A stretch of DNA of 64,000 nucleotides from Apis mellifera (taxonomy: Eukaryota; Arthropoda; Insecta; Hymenoptera; Apidae), in assembly GCF_003254395.2 (NCBI RefSeq), contig NC_037639.1, positions 4,010,501 to 4,074,500 on the forward strand, in the 5' to 3' direction. Below, piece by piece: positions 12,401 through 26,300 of this stretch (position 1 is the first letter of the stretch; each line of letters opens with the position of its first letter). Both the position numbers and the translations under genes were made by a program. Under the pieces are notes generated by a model. It was not told the DNA's origin and made no database searches. It was given only the letters and a program-made list of their open reading frames with translations.

Positions 12401-15400
12401 CCACGTATTTGTTCTTCGCTTTGAATTTCGGCTAATTTTTCTTTTTTTCTTTTCTTCTATGCAAATATATCGAAGTTGGAGAAGTGACAAATGGCAAGGA
12501 ACGAAGCGGATTATTTTCTCTATCGTTTTTTTTTTATCTAAATTCGAAAGAAATTTTTAAGTGTCCCAGTTTTTCTATGTGTCGATAAGGAGCTGTACTA
12601 TGCTATACATTTTATAATATATAAAACACGTGTTGCATAAATTATATTATCTTTTTTAATTATTTTTGAAACCTAAAAATATGTAATAATAAATGCTAAA
12701 TTGTTTTTCTTCAATAACATAATTTTTTATATATTTTAAAATTATTATTTGAACCTATACTTTACTTTCTATATTTTTTTTCTTAAAATTATTTCTCGAA
12801 ACAAAATCAAATTATATAACCAACACTTTATATAATAACACGAAATTTTTTAAAGATAAAATTTCCTCTAAATTACTAAAAAGTAAACCTTCTCCTCTCT
12901 CTCAAAAATTATCTTCCAAACCTCCAATCAACTATCATCTTTTGATCCAAAAATAGATTAGCCTCAGCCGCGTTGTAACAAATTTTTCCAGATACCTTAC
13001 GCAAGATGCCATTATCCGTTCTCGCCTGTTATTCCCATCCTTTGGTAAATTAACGAGAAAACAATATCCTTGATGTTCCAAGGGATGCTGGAGCGGGTAA
13101 ACAAAGCCATAGGGAGTACCTTCGTTGAAATGGCGGACTCCAGGATTCCCTTAATATTTAACCGAACAACGCGAACGATTTCATACGAAAGATTATCGGA
13201 AGAATAAAGATTATCGGATATTCGCATTGAATTCTCAATCGTAATCGAACGAAAAAAAAGAAAAAAAGAAAAAAGAAGGAGAGAGAAGAAAAAGAATCTG
13301 ATAATTGAAAAGAAAAAAGAAAGATTTAACCCCCAGGAAGAGGGATCGAGCCTTTCCAACGAATCTTTGCCTTTTAAATCGGATTACAGTCTGGAATAAA
13401 CTTTCGCGTCAAGTTTGTCCAAGATTTTCGGGATTAACCACGCCTCCTATTAAACGATTCGATACGGTGTATCGGAAAGAGACTACGGCTGATTAACATT
13501 AAACGGAAACTGATGGAAGAAGAGACAACCGCTTCCAAATCGCCGTTTAAACGCGCCGCTATCGCGGTTTAGATCGAATAACCTTGGGTAAACCTTAACC
13601 CTTAATGGAAATACCTTTTTACCATCTTTATAACTTTTATTCGGATATCAATGGATTATTATTACAGAGACAAACTACTCTATAACGTGTAATTATTCAA
13701 ATGAAATTTTATTTTATTTTTCATTTCGAAGGATAAATTATTTCAACCAATATTTTTTTCCAGTTTCCATGTACTTTTTTATTCTTTTTTGCAGTATGAA
13801 AGTTTTCAAAGCAGTTTTTTACTTATTCAAGCTTCAATACGTGGTCTAATTTTTTAAAATTTTTAATTCAAAGTATATTTTAATTACTGATTAATAAATA
13901 TTAAAAATAAACACACAAACCTCGTCTATTTTTATAAAATGTATATTTTAAAAGAATAATCTGATGCTTCGACAATAAAGATTCGATAAAAAAGAAAAAA
14001 ATGGGAAAGAATTTGTTCCCAATAATCAATGATATATCACGAAGTTCTTTTTTCGAACGACCACAATCTTTTACAAAATACTATTAAACCAATGAAACGA
14101 AGAATATTTCAGAATTAAAATTAAAAAAATTAAAGCACAACTCGTACATATCTCCTAGACTATTAATTTACAACTGGAAAACAACTCGAAATACCTTTCG
14201 AAATCCATCCGTAACACGATTAATAATCGAACATCACTATTACAGCTACGGAAAAATCTACTTGTAGCACACGAGCCTTCCGTTCCCTAATTAACAATCA
14301 ATCAAAGTGTTTCCCGAAACGGCAGTGACCAGTCGAGCGAAGCTTGATTTATGACACGGGAAAACGGCTGACAAATATTTCCCCATATATATTACAATGC
14401 GGTCGGGACTACTTTATCGAACCGTATACCGGTTCCTATGGCTGTTTACTGTTTATGCATTGTCGAGCACTTGTTATGCATCGTTTATTTGCACAACGAC
14501 AATATAACGCAAGAATTCTGAAATATTTTAATAAATATCAGAATTTTTATAATATAATTTATAATTAAAATTTTATTTACGTGTACTCTGAAGGGTATTT
14601 CTATTATATTATATTTTTGTAATGTTTAGAATAATTGGAGATATTAATATATGGTTAAATAAAGAGGAAATAAAAATTTTATATATAGCAAAGGATTAAT
14701 GCTTTATAATATCTTATCCTTTTTATCAATATTTTTAACATGATGATATCGCTAATCTTTTTCAAATATTTAAAAAATTCTAAGAGTTAAATATGCGTAT
14801 ACATTTGAGAATAAAAATTCTCGAATAGTTTTCTCTCGAAAATCATTTTTTGATATTGAATTAAGAGTGGCAATTGCTCTCAAATGCCTCTTAACGTCCA
14901 CTTAAGAAACTCCACTAGAAAAATAGCTCTCGAGAGCTATAAAACTTTTGCTCTCAAATGTATTCGCATTTCCTAAGAAAACTCAGAATTATTTCCTTTG
15001 CTTTGTTAATTAGATTAATATAATTGCTAAAAGTTTCTTAAATAACAAATCACAACGCACAAGTATATGCACAAATGGAAAAATAAATGTTTCGTTTAAA
15101 TTTATCATTTTGTTATCCACATATGTTCCATTTGTAATAACAACATCGTATCAAGATTGGAATTTGGACTTTCTTTTTCTTTTTTTTTTTTTCTTTCGCA
15201 TCGTTTCACATTGATGGGAACACATTACTTGCAATATTTTTTTTTCTACTCGTGAGAACGTTGATCAAATATTTGGCGGGCATCGATACAGAATCGTTCT
15301 ATGATCCGGACAACTGCACTCGAGAGCATAGACACGGACCGCTAGAATTAATTTCCTTTCGCAGCCATTTTGTAAATAGACCAGCTTTTCTCCTCTTTTT

Positions 15401-15477
15401 TTTTTTCGAGTTTCTATCTTTGTCCGTGTTTAATATTGACACCGATAGATACATGAAAGTTTAATTCCTTTCCTTTT
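9413..15477. other. Non-coding sequence (presumed intron)
   Basis: GC-richer islands at about 9430-9720, 10900-11320 and 12060-12400 alternate with AT-rich stretches. The first contains GACCGT-GGCAA-ACGGTC, a short stem-loop, near 9593. An (ATT)n-like region runs from about 11610 to 11660. Short open frames in the islands match no known protein. Confidence 0.55.
13247..13322. repeat. Polypurine tract (A/G)
   Basis: Nearly pure A and G in the plus strand, interrupted only by a short TCTGATAATTG segment. Low complexity; open frames through it are uninformative. Confidence 0.8.
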
Positions 15478-15495
15478 TCTCTCTCTCTCTCTCTC
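15478..15495. repeat. (CT)n microsatellite
   Basis: About nine CT units followed by a further pyrimidine-rich stretch to about 15505. On the minus strand it is a (GA)n tract, a potential GAGA-factor-type site. Confidence 0.85.
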
Positions 15496-18400
15496 CTCTC
15501 TCTTCTATTCTGTTTGATCGAGAATATCGATCGATTGTATATCCAGTTTGAAAGTCAGTAGTAGGTGTTTGATTTCGACACTTTCGTATTTAAACGACCT
15601 GCTCCTTTTTTGTTCCAAGAATTCAACGGTATATTAATCGTCGTGTCGATATTATTTCTCAATGCAACGATTTGAAATATAATACGGTGTACGTAAAAGT
15701 AATTAGTAAAAATGTTTTCTTTTTAACGAGATTGATTTAAAAATTCATCAAATATTTGATATGGAGAATTAATATTTTTAATTAGCATCTATCAATTTTT
15801 TTTACTTATATTATTAAAATATTCGAGATTGTAGTATTTGATATTCCCTTCGTTTGTTTGATATTATCCGTATATTTTGATCATTTTCCGTTTAACTTTA
15901 ACTCGAACATAATGCAGAAGATTGTCTTTCCTCATTTGATGGAAACTACTGTGTTTCCGGTTAATGTCGCGGGGGTCACCAGTGACCCACATACCATGAA
16001 ATGTGTTAATTGCTAACACGCTGTCAGTTATATGAATTAATTGCCAGTTATGTGCACGTAATTGTCCAATTTGTCAAGGATGCGCGTATGGCTTTGTACT
16101 AATCTTTACTTTTCAACAGTTAACGGTACAATTAACATCGTCCAATTAACGCCTCGTGTTTTTACAAACGCAGTGAATTAGTTAATTTTAGATACCACCG
16201 GCAATTAAAAATGATTTATGGCGCATTCTAAAAGTGTAATAATATATATAATTTTTTTGTTTAATAAATGAAAAGTGTGTTTCAAAGTGTGCGATATCAA
16301 ATAAATTTCATACAAAATTGGATAAAATAATATTGACCAATGATCTCAAATAAAATTTAATTAATAATTTTATTAATCAAATGTATCAATATGTAATGGA
16401 TTAATTAATTCAACTAATTAATTTATGTGTCATATTTGTTCGTGAGCGCAATTTCATGTCAATAATACTGAATTTCTGTTAAATTATATAAATTAATGTC
16501 TAATTTAACAGTTTCTAAGTATCGTATCGAATATTTATTATAATTTGATTGCATATATGATAAATAAAAGAAGAATCCATGTAAATAACACGTGTTGTAA
16601 CAATATTTGCTGCGTGTTTAATATACTGACAATTATTACATTACAAAATAGATCATCGTTGAACAACAATTATCTAAACTTTCAATTGTTTTAAATTAAA
16701 TATTTTATTTAACTCTGATACAACATCTTCTAATTATTATTACTTGTAACATTATTAAATAATTCTTTTATTATTTTTATATAATGTCAATAATACATAA
16801 TTTAACTTCAATTTCATACAATCTTTATCGAAAGATTAATTTTTATATTTTTATATTATAACTTAGTTTATTTCAATCGTTGATCACATTCTGTCAAAAG
16901 TATTAATATTTACAACGAATATTTTCATACATTAATTTAACGTATTTCGTAATTTCCTTTTTAACAAGTAAATTATTTTGTTTATTTAAATTTTCAACGT
17001 TTCTTATGGCGCAAAATTGAATATTCTTGTATTTCGGAAACACACCGATTCGAAACGGAACGATGTTCAAATATTCAAACATTTGTATTTACATCGAATA
17101 TTTGCATACGAATCGCAACTTACACGTTTTAATTGCAATTCCTGTAATTTTCGTATGCAACGTTACAAGTTGCGTATTTTCATCTGTTAAAAGTTTCCAA
17201 AGATAAATGAATTCCTCTTTCATCGGTTAGCTTTTGATCGTAAACTTCAGCCACATTTCGCTGACGAGGGGAGAGTTTTTGCAAAAGTTTCACCATCCAT
17301 AGATTGGCAAAGAGTTTGCCTTCTTGGCGAATGAATAATTTTATTAGATGTAACAGAAGATAGAACTCCACGCGTCAACATTTCATTGTTAATAATCGGA
17401 CTCTGTGAGATAAAACTAAATTACAAATTTTCGCTTGTTTTCATCCTTCTACTCGTTATTCTCAATTCAATTTATTTAGACTGATCATTGTAAGTAAAAA
17501 TTTAACCATCTTTCGATTAATAATTTAGTTAAATTAAAACTTGCAACATATGATGTACCATTAATCCCATATCTTTGCATCAAACTGTATTCAAAGATTG
17601 CATTGATCTTGTTAAAGTTATTGAAACTTATGACATTTATTCACAAATAATTTCTTGAAGTTATATCTGAACGAAGACATTGTTCAACTTCATAATTTAA
17701 CCATCTATCCTATCTGAAATTATCTCTACATATCACATGATTATATTGAAATTATTAAAATTCCGTAAAAATTTTCAACAATACCATTCAATTTCACAAT
17801 GCAATCAATCCTAAATAATCGCAACATACATCATTCATCCTTCAAAATTCAAACAATTATTCCTAACAACAATATTTAAATATTCAAATCTATATTGTAA
17901 TATTTAAATATTAAAATTCAAGATAAAAATGTTTGCAGTATAAAATTACACCTACTCAACAAAATTGGATTATTAAAAAATTCATATTTTTCCCAATATT
18001 TCCCTTCAAGTATCCTAAACAATCAATTTATATCACTATTCAACCCCATCGATACATTCAAAATAATTCCTCCGAAGTTATTGAAATTAAATCCACCGTG
18101 CTACGAAAGTCATATTATTTTATTTTATTCTCCTAATAGAAATGCACACTCGAATTGTGCAACGCTATCGACCAGGAAAACCTCTCGGCTTTCTTCGAAG
18201 GGTTTGACCGTTCGCTTTTCCACGACAACGGTTAAAACGCAGCGCGAGGAGAGCGTGAATATTTATGATTCCGTGGACGTGTTGGCGTGGAACGTGATTT
18301 ATGAGGGCCCATTGCACGCGTCATTCATCAACGTGTACGTGATAACGAGGCGGAGAACCCCGCGGAATGATATCTTCCCGCGTTTTTACGTCGGTGTACA

Positions 18401-21400
18401 ACTTCATCGACGGGTTGCATCGATGCAACGAAATCGATATTTGCCGTGGACAAACGTGTCTAGTTTGCGTGTGATAAACGTGACGCGTGAGGGAGGGAAA
18501 GAGAGAGAAAAAAAGAGATGTTGGATTTGATACAAGATCTTCCCTTTTCTCTCTCGAATTCGAAACAATTGTTAGTTATTCAATTAGCGAATTACGAACT
18601 CTTAATCAAGGTTCGTATATTTTATCACTTCTGAGATAATTGTTTAACGAGAATTATGATCAAAGAGCTCTCGTTTGATCGTCATTAATTATTCATCTTC
18701 TGTTGAAATTTTTAATATCTTGATGTATTAAAAACAAATGTGGAATCAATCTAATGTGAAGAGTATAATATTGCAAGATTAAAAAAATTCGATGCAAGAA
18801 AGACAAATATTTTCTTCAAAAAAAAAAAGAAACTACGATACTCTATCTGTCGAAAAATATATATAAATTTCAGTTCTAATAAATTTTCTTGTTTCCCATT
18901 TCCGGAACTCTTCGACCGTGTCGAACTTCCGATCCATGTTTCACGACGAGAAGAAGAGGAAGAAGTGTGATCTAATGTTACAATATATATTTCAATCAGA
19001 AGAAAGAGATAAAAACAGAGAGTAGAAAAACATCGGTTACGATGTTATTAAACACGATATTGGCCTCGTCTTCCATTTATGAAGTGTGTCGAGTATGAAA
19101 GATACCACTGTCAACGTTTTATTTATATTTTGTTTCGAATTGGCCAGTGCAATAATTTCTATTAATTTCCCGGCAAGCAAAATACTTTGTCGAATAAATT
19201 GAAAGCTGTCAACCGGAATTTTTTTTAGATCCGAATATGAAAAATTCATCGAACGTGCCGTGTATATTTGGGAGAGATTTGCTGGCGTGTTTCTTTCCAT
19301 ATCTGAATATGAAGATTGATGAAGTGCAGAAATACAAACTTGATAACGAATTCGAGTCCTTTTTTTTTTTTTTTGAAATTATCACAAAATTAGGAACCAA
19401 TAATGAATATTAAATATAATTCAAAATTTTTTTTTTATATATACTTTCGGCTATCTCGTCAGAACGAAATTAAATTTCTATTAAATTTTCATTTAAAAAA
19501 AAAAAACTACGCATTCCACAAGAGAAACAAGAATAAACAAGATAAATTCAAAAACAAAAAAAAAAAAAAAGAACGGAAGGGTCGATTCGTCGAATTGTAA
19601 CAGGGCGGTAAAATTTCATAATAAACCTAATACAAATTTAAATGGAGTGTTTTCGTATCGGTAATACAGCGCGAGCAACATTTCCGCTCCACGCTATTTC
19701 CCTCCCTCTCCCGCGTTTCCAATGCATTCCAATAAACGGAAACAATTTGACGAACCGGATCTCTTAACAACCGTGACACACAGGTCACCCGCTCGAATTT
19801 TCGACTTTCCCCTCCCCCTCCTCTCCCCGTTTTGCGAATAACGAAGGTAATCGAGTATCTCGAATGAAATTTCATATGTCGAAATTTCGTGCTTATGTTG
19901 AAAATCACCGGTTATTTATAGATCGCACGTATATATATATGGGGAAAATTGGGAATATTATAAGCTGCCTATTCGCCTCCTCGTAATAAGCATGGAAACG
20001 GAATAAACGGTTTGTTTCGATCGAAATATTCGGAGGAGGATTGATCGATCGATGGTGGTTTTCGTTTCGATGGCTGATTTATAATTGGCAGGGTTAATTT
20101 TTCTTTTGAAACGCGCCTTCGAATCGAATAGGTAGGGTTTGCGACACGAACGATTAAATTTGCGATAAGTCCGTGCGAAAAGCTTCCATTTCCCGTTCAT
20201 TTATACTGTCTGTTAACACGCGATATGAAAAGCGAGTTTGTCGATATTTGTTTATATCGATTTGATTTAAATCGTTTTCTTTTTTTTAAATAAAGTAAAT
20301 TGAATAATAGGATCGATAAATAAAAATGAAATAGAATGTTGGTTGAAATCGATCGAATAAAAATAATAATTCGTGATTGTGATTATATTTGCTTGTATGC
20401 GTGTGTATGTTGATTAAAAAATTCTTAATTATTATTTCTTTAGGGAAATTGAAAGAGATGAATGAATTTTACAAACAAATTTATAAATTATTAATTATAA
20501 TTGAGACTTTTTAAATCTCCTAGAAGATGTAATATATCTGTTCCAATTTTCAACATTTTTGTTTTTTTCAGAATATAAATAATTAAAGAGAATAAACAAT
20601 AGAAACTGAAATTTAATTTATGTAATATCTTTTAACAATTCCTTATAGATATCACATTTTGCGTCCACCATTACGAAATAACGACAGAGTTCGCGCTTTC
20701 TTTCTTCCTTTACGAAATAAATGGTAAGAAATCGCGGCGACAAGCATATCGAAACGGATGGCGGATAATATTCCTTTCGTTTCGTGGTTAAATAGAGTTT
20801 TAGAGCGCGCGAAACGTGGTTTCTCTCGCGGTTTTGGATGGAATTAGTATTGCTCTGCGGTTACCTAATTTTTCTGACCGACTAATTTTCGAATTTATGC
20901 GCCGTTTATCACATCTCGAACGTTTAAAGTTTACCACGCACCAACGTTTATCTTATTAATCGTTTCAATAAAATATTTTACGTACCTGTACGTTTCATTT
21001 CTTTTTAAAAATGATAATTGTATCGATATAATTTTCTAGAAAGAATTATTCGCGATGAAAAACATGGAATACTTGCTTAATTGGATCTTTGATAATTTTA
21101 CACACATTGAAACTGATGGTAACCGATTGAAAATAATATTATTTTATTAAAACTTTCCATATCCCCTAATATCAAATTTGATATTATTCGCAGTGAGATT
21201 TCAAGCAACAAAAAATCCTTTAATAACAAGAATCGTAGCGTGAAAATTAAAACGGGATTATTCCCTTTCCAAAAATTTTAAAAAAATTTGTTAACGCAGC
21301 ATGGTTCTCGAATTAGGTCGAAAATAATCCCCCAAAAGCGTGGCAAGATAAATTCATAAATTTACGAGGAAGTTATCATTAAAAATAATATACGCAAATA

Positions 21401-21697
21401 AATATACGTGTCAAACGCGTAATAACAATCCGTATGTTACATTTATCCCTCCAAGAACAAATCGTTTACGTTTTCAAACAAATTATACACGCTACGTATC
21501 TTACAACAATCCGGTATAAAGTGCGATCCATCAAAATCTAGACATCTAATTATCTTCTTTGCGGCTAAAAATAGAGGAAAATATTATAGGCGAAAGTTGA
21601 TGGTTACGTGGTGGGAACGAGGTGCAGCAGATAATCTTCCATAAAAGTAATTTTTCTTCTGGCCAATCAAGATTACCTATATCTTTTTAACCATACA
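15496..21697. other. Non-coding sequence (presumed intron)
   Basis: Very AT-rich from about 16200 to 18100, with two copies of the palindrome AATATTTAAATATT near 17870-17915. GC-richer blocks lie at about 18140-18500, 19640-20210 and 20650-20960. A 149-codon plus-strand frame at 18081-18530 is not recognised as any family and is taken as chance. Confidence 0.55.
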
Positions 21698-21717
21698 CCT
21701 CTCTCTCTCTCTCTCTC
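21698..21717. repeat. (CT)n microsatellite
   Basis: About ten CT units followed by an interrupted pyrimidine tract to about 21738. Confidence 0.85.
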
Positions 21718-22502
21718 CCTTTTTCTTTCTCTCTCCATCTAAGAGTACGCAAGATTTTTTTTCTCTCCTCAAAGCAGATATTTCATCATCGTACGTGTGC
21801 TCAACGTATTCATAAATCAATTCAGCTCGTGGCAATAAATAATTCGGTGTTTGCACAAAAAAAATATTTTTTAATAAAAATTTACACACCGTTAGTTATT
21901 AACACGAATATTTAGCGCGATTTAATTAATCGAGGTATAAATCACGTGGCGGCGTGACAATGTTAATTAATTAACAGCCCCCGGGAAAAATAAATAAACG
22001 TACCGAAAAATATTTTCAAAATTCAAACACGCGCCGTTTTCAACAAGTAGCAGCACGTTTCGACGCGCTATCAATCGATTATGAATCTCGCCAAGAGAGA
22101 GAGAGTTTAAATATTTAATCCCCCATTGCGAAAGGACGAAACATTGTTAAATAACATCGCGGAACATTGCGTTCGTTTTTTCCCTGTATTTGCGTTATTG
22201 CCAATATATTTCACGATTGCATTATACAAATTCCACGTTCATTTTAAACGTGTTTCTAACGTATCTCGAATTGCTGCAATTGAATAGAATAATTTTTTAA
22301 CCTGGAACCAGAAAAATCTATCTTAATAACATAAGTTTCTTCTCATTTAAAACGTCGATACTTGTACCTGTACAAAATAAAAGCAAGATGAAATTTTCTT
22401 TCGCTTCCTTCTATCTTAGAAAAATAGCGACAGAATACGCACAATCGAATTGTGCAATTTAATAATACGTAGGAAGAAGCGTGGTTCGTGGTGGATGGAA
22501 AA

Positions 22503-22566
22503 ATTCACGGGGTGAATCCCCGCGTGACGAACTATCGCGCGACACGATGATACAACCGTGTCACGC
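22503..22566. other. Cluster of overlapping short inverted repeats in a GC-rich patch
   Basis: TTCAC-GGG-GTGAA and GGGG-TGAAT-CCCC overlap at the left. About 25 bases to the right, GCGCGACACG pairs with CGTGTCACGC at 9 of 10 positions around a ten-base loop. No gene or RNA family is recognised. It could be a regulatory element or only local palindromy. Confidence 0.35.
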
Positions 22567-23328
22567 TTCAGCATATTTCTCTGTCGTTCATCGGGGCTGA
22601 ATTACACTCGGGGCTCGGTATCTTTCCTTTTTCTGGAGTAGGTCGCTTAACATGCGATTCAGTCACGCGAGCTTGCCTTATAAACGCGCGCCACCCTCCA
22701 CCTATCGGTTAAATGCAAGAATTAAGACGTATTACTTGTAAACAAGATACGCGCGATACCAGATCATCGAAAAGAAAAAAAGAAAGAAAGAAAAAAAATG
22801 TGAGAGGGTGAAGGAGATAATTTGTTCCTCGATTAGATAAATATATGTATGGAGAGGGTGGTTCTCGCGTGAAAGGATAAGTCGAAAATGAAACTTTGTC
22901 GAGTTTGAAAAATATTCAAGAACAAGAAGATGGAACACAATGTATACTATAACGATAATTATGATGTAATTATGATTGAATTGAAAATCGAATTTTTGAA
23001 AAAAGGGATATCAATTCTTAATTCCTTAGAGACTAATAGATTACTAAATTCATTACAATTTTAAATATAATAGATAAAATCTATTAATAAAAAACCCATG
23101 TTTATCTAAAATAAACAAATCTTTGATTTAATCATTAGATAAAATAAAAATTATCGATTTATATTTACAAAATGACGTATTTTTTAACCCACTTCTGAGA
23201 TAGAATTTTTAATAATACACATCATCAAGAGACGAAACACGAGAACAGTTCGTTATTGGCTTATTCTGAACGAACGAAAGAGCACAGAATGGTCTAATCT
23301 TAATAATTGGATTCGACGATATAAAAAA

Positions 23329-23360
23329 AGAGGAGGAGGAGGAAGAAGAAGAAGAAGAAA
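23329..23360. repeat. (GGA)n(GAA)n trinucleotide repeat
   Basis: GGA units grade into GAA units in one purine-only run. The poly-serine frame on the minus strand is a by-product of this repeat. Confidence 0.85.
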
Positions 23361-26300
23361 AATAGATAAGTAACCAGAAAACTTCCACTCCGGAAGACAC
23401 GACCCGTTTTGTAAAACATTGACGTGTCTCTCTCTCGCCGGAAGTTTCGCGGTGGCCCATTTAAAGCGACGCTTTCCACGCTTTTCGGAATTTTCCGCGC
23501 GAAAACTCGTAATTGTTGGCCGTGAATAACTTCGTTACCCTGAAAACTTCACTCTTATACTCGGAATAATATTTAAATTCTCGGCCTCGTGCCGAGCTTT
23601 CAAAGCTCTAGAATCGAATAGACGCGAAAAATTGTCCAGATAAATTTTAAATAAACTGATACTGATTCTAGTACGATAATTTAAGAGATGGACGATGTTT
23701 TTAGAAACTTGAGATTTTGAATAGTTTTAAATTGTACGCAAATTGATATCCCTTTTGACAGATAGATCTACAGATCTAATATCAGTTCATTATACTAGTA
23801 ATATGAATTTTTCTCATGAAGTATACATCAATATGTACATAAAAAAAAATATAAAATTATCATATTCACTCCTTTTTTCTAAAAGTTTAACTTGTGAATT
23901 AATCCACTTTTTTTTTTTAATTTCTGCACTATTTCAATTTTACAATTTGCTATTCTCTTTTGTTTTCATGCCCTGTATAAGAGAAGCTTTTTTTTTTGAA
24001 ATTTTTGTTTCAACATTAACATTAGTTATTTAATTTTGTTTTCATAGTAGAAGACAATTGATAAATGTAGATTGGATCAATAGATATGAAAGTCAATTAA
24101 AGAAACCAAAAAAGATATTTGTCTTAATAAATTACTTGAGAAGAGAGTAATGTTAGATAAAATTAATAAAGATAGAATTTTATTTAAAATTATTACGAAT
24201 TATTTAAGATAGTTGCAAATTAAAATAATACTTGGAAAGACGTTTATATTTCGAAATTAACAAAATGATGACTTAAACCCTCCCTATTTTCGTATTTTAA
24301 TTCGTCATTTAATTTAAAAAAAATTCCGAAACATATAAAATGATCGATTGAGATAATCCATAAACAAATCCATTATAATTAATATCTCTTAACGTACGAA
24401 AAATTTAATATTCGAAATATTTTTTCAAAAAATGAATATAATTACACTCGTGACATTTGTAAAAATTAACAATTTTGCGCATTTACGCACGCAATAATAT
24501 TTCATTATTCGAAACAATTAACAATCCCATTTACACAACAATATCCATGACATTTGTAAGAATTTTACATATCGTTAAATTAATAATAACCTTCATAAGA
24601 ATTATCGATTCATATCGATATTTTTATAAAAAAAATATTCATTTCATTTCACATAATATTCATATCCATTCGAAACACCTCGAAATCACTGGATAATTTT
24701 CCAATGAAAATGTAGAAAGATCGGTATCGTTCTCGTTATTCACGTTATACGAATAGATTTCGTTCGTTACATAGGTCTAATTCATTGTTTACGATATACA
24801 CGTCGTTTGAAATGCGAAAAGCAAACACACAAATAGCTTTGCACAGCCTGTTATTCTACCGTTTCGCGTTGTGCAGGATAATATTTCTGCATACTTTGCT
24901 ACCGGCTACGATATCATCGGAAGAATGCATACTTTACACGTTACACACTTCAAGTTCATTCATCATAAAGAATTCGTCGCTTTTACTTAATCCATACACT
25001 TATTATTAGAAATTTTTTTTATTCCTCTCTCTCTCTTTCTTATTTCATTCTGAATATTAAATAGTAAATTGTATTCTTCTTTTGATATTTTCGAATGAGA
25101 GAAAGTTTAGGAAATGTTTCTGTTTCTTAATTTTTATTATTCTATCATTATTAATATTTGATTCCACTTCCATAATTTTTTCATTAATTAAAAAAGAGCC
25201 ATCAAGGAGCCCATTCGTATCTAATCACACACAGTGCACAGTATATTACAATAGCGAAATTAACGAAACTTGTACAGTTTTTGTCATATCCGGACTCTAA
25301 TACTGATTATGGTACGTGTTTCAATGACTCATATTTTCTAATGTACTCGGCTTTTCACGGTACACAATGTCCTTGTACTAATCTCTATGTTGCATGTACA
25401 CTCTCGTTTGTAAGTATGAGGACACCCACAGATCTCGTATACAAAAACGTGATAATTGACCTAAATTGTCAAAAGAGGCGATTAATCAGTCGGAATATCG
25501 TATCCTTATGGGATAAAGGTCCACAATGAATAGAACTCATTTGTAAAATATTCTATAAAAGTTAAGGACAATTATAGTAGGATTAAAATCGATTTCATAA
25601 TTTTATCATTTAAAAATTTTAAAAGTTTTATTAGAATATTAGATGTAGATGGAATCATTTTAAAGAAATGTAGTAAAGATATTATTCATTTCTCGAATAA
25701 TGCATACTATGCCTTTGATATTTTCTACAAGTATATTAAAATTTTTCAGAAATGCATAGATATCTAATGATAATACGATTCAAAAAATAAATTCGAAATA
25801 AATTCTGTGTAAAATTCACTGTTTGAACAAACAATTACTAGAAATATTTCGATTTTCTTCGACTTATAAATGAAATTGCAAATCGTCTCTCTTATACTAA
25901 CCATTCTCCATAGTAACAATTAGCGCATATGCATATCATTATTCTTCATACGTTATGCTCATTCGTGACGCGACTTTCACACAACGTATCGATATGCCAC
26001 GAACGATGTGCAACCGCATTGTACTTCCGCATATTTCTCCTTTGTTGGACCTCACTGACGCCACATGTTCAGTATGGCCGACGTATTCGCGCACACGTCT
26101 GCTTTATTAATGATAGAAAAGACTGGAACATTTAACGCATTAAACAATGGTTGATTCTTAATTGCCTCGAATTTTTATCTGTCTTCAGATATCATCAGAA
26201 TCTTTTGTAATTGATTCTCAAATAAATGTATATATAAATTCGACGAGCTTGACTGTATAATAGATGAAAAAAAAGTTCGAAGGGGATGAAAGTTTTCACG

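Noticed and set aside
18081..18530. 149-codon plus-strand frame
   Set aside because: It has no recognisable domain, starts in AT-rich sequence, and its later part simply follows a GC-richer block; no splice or promoter context.
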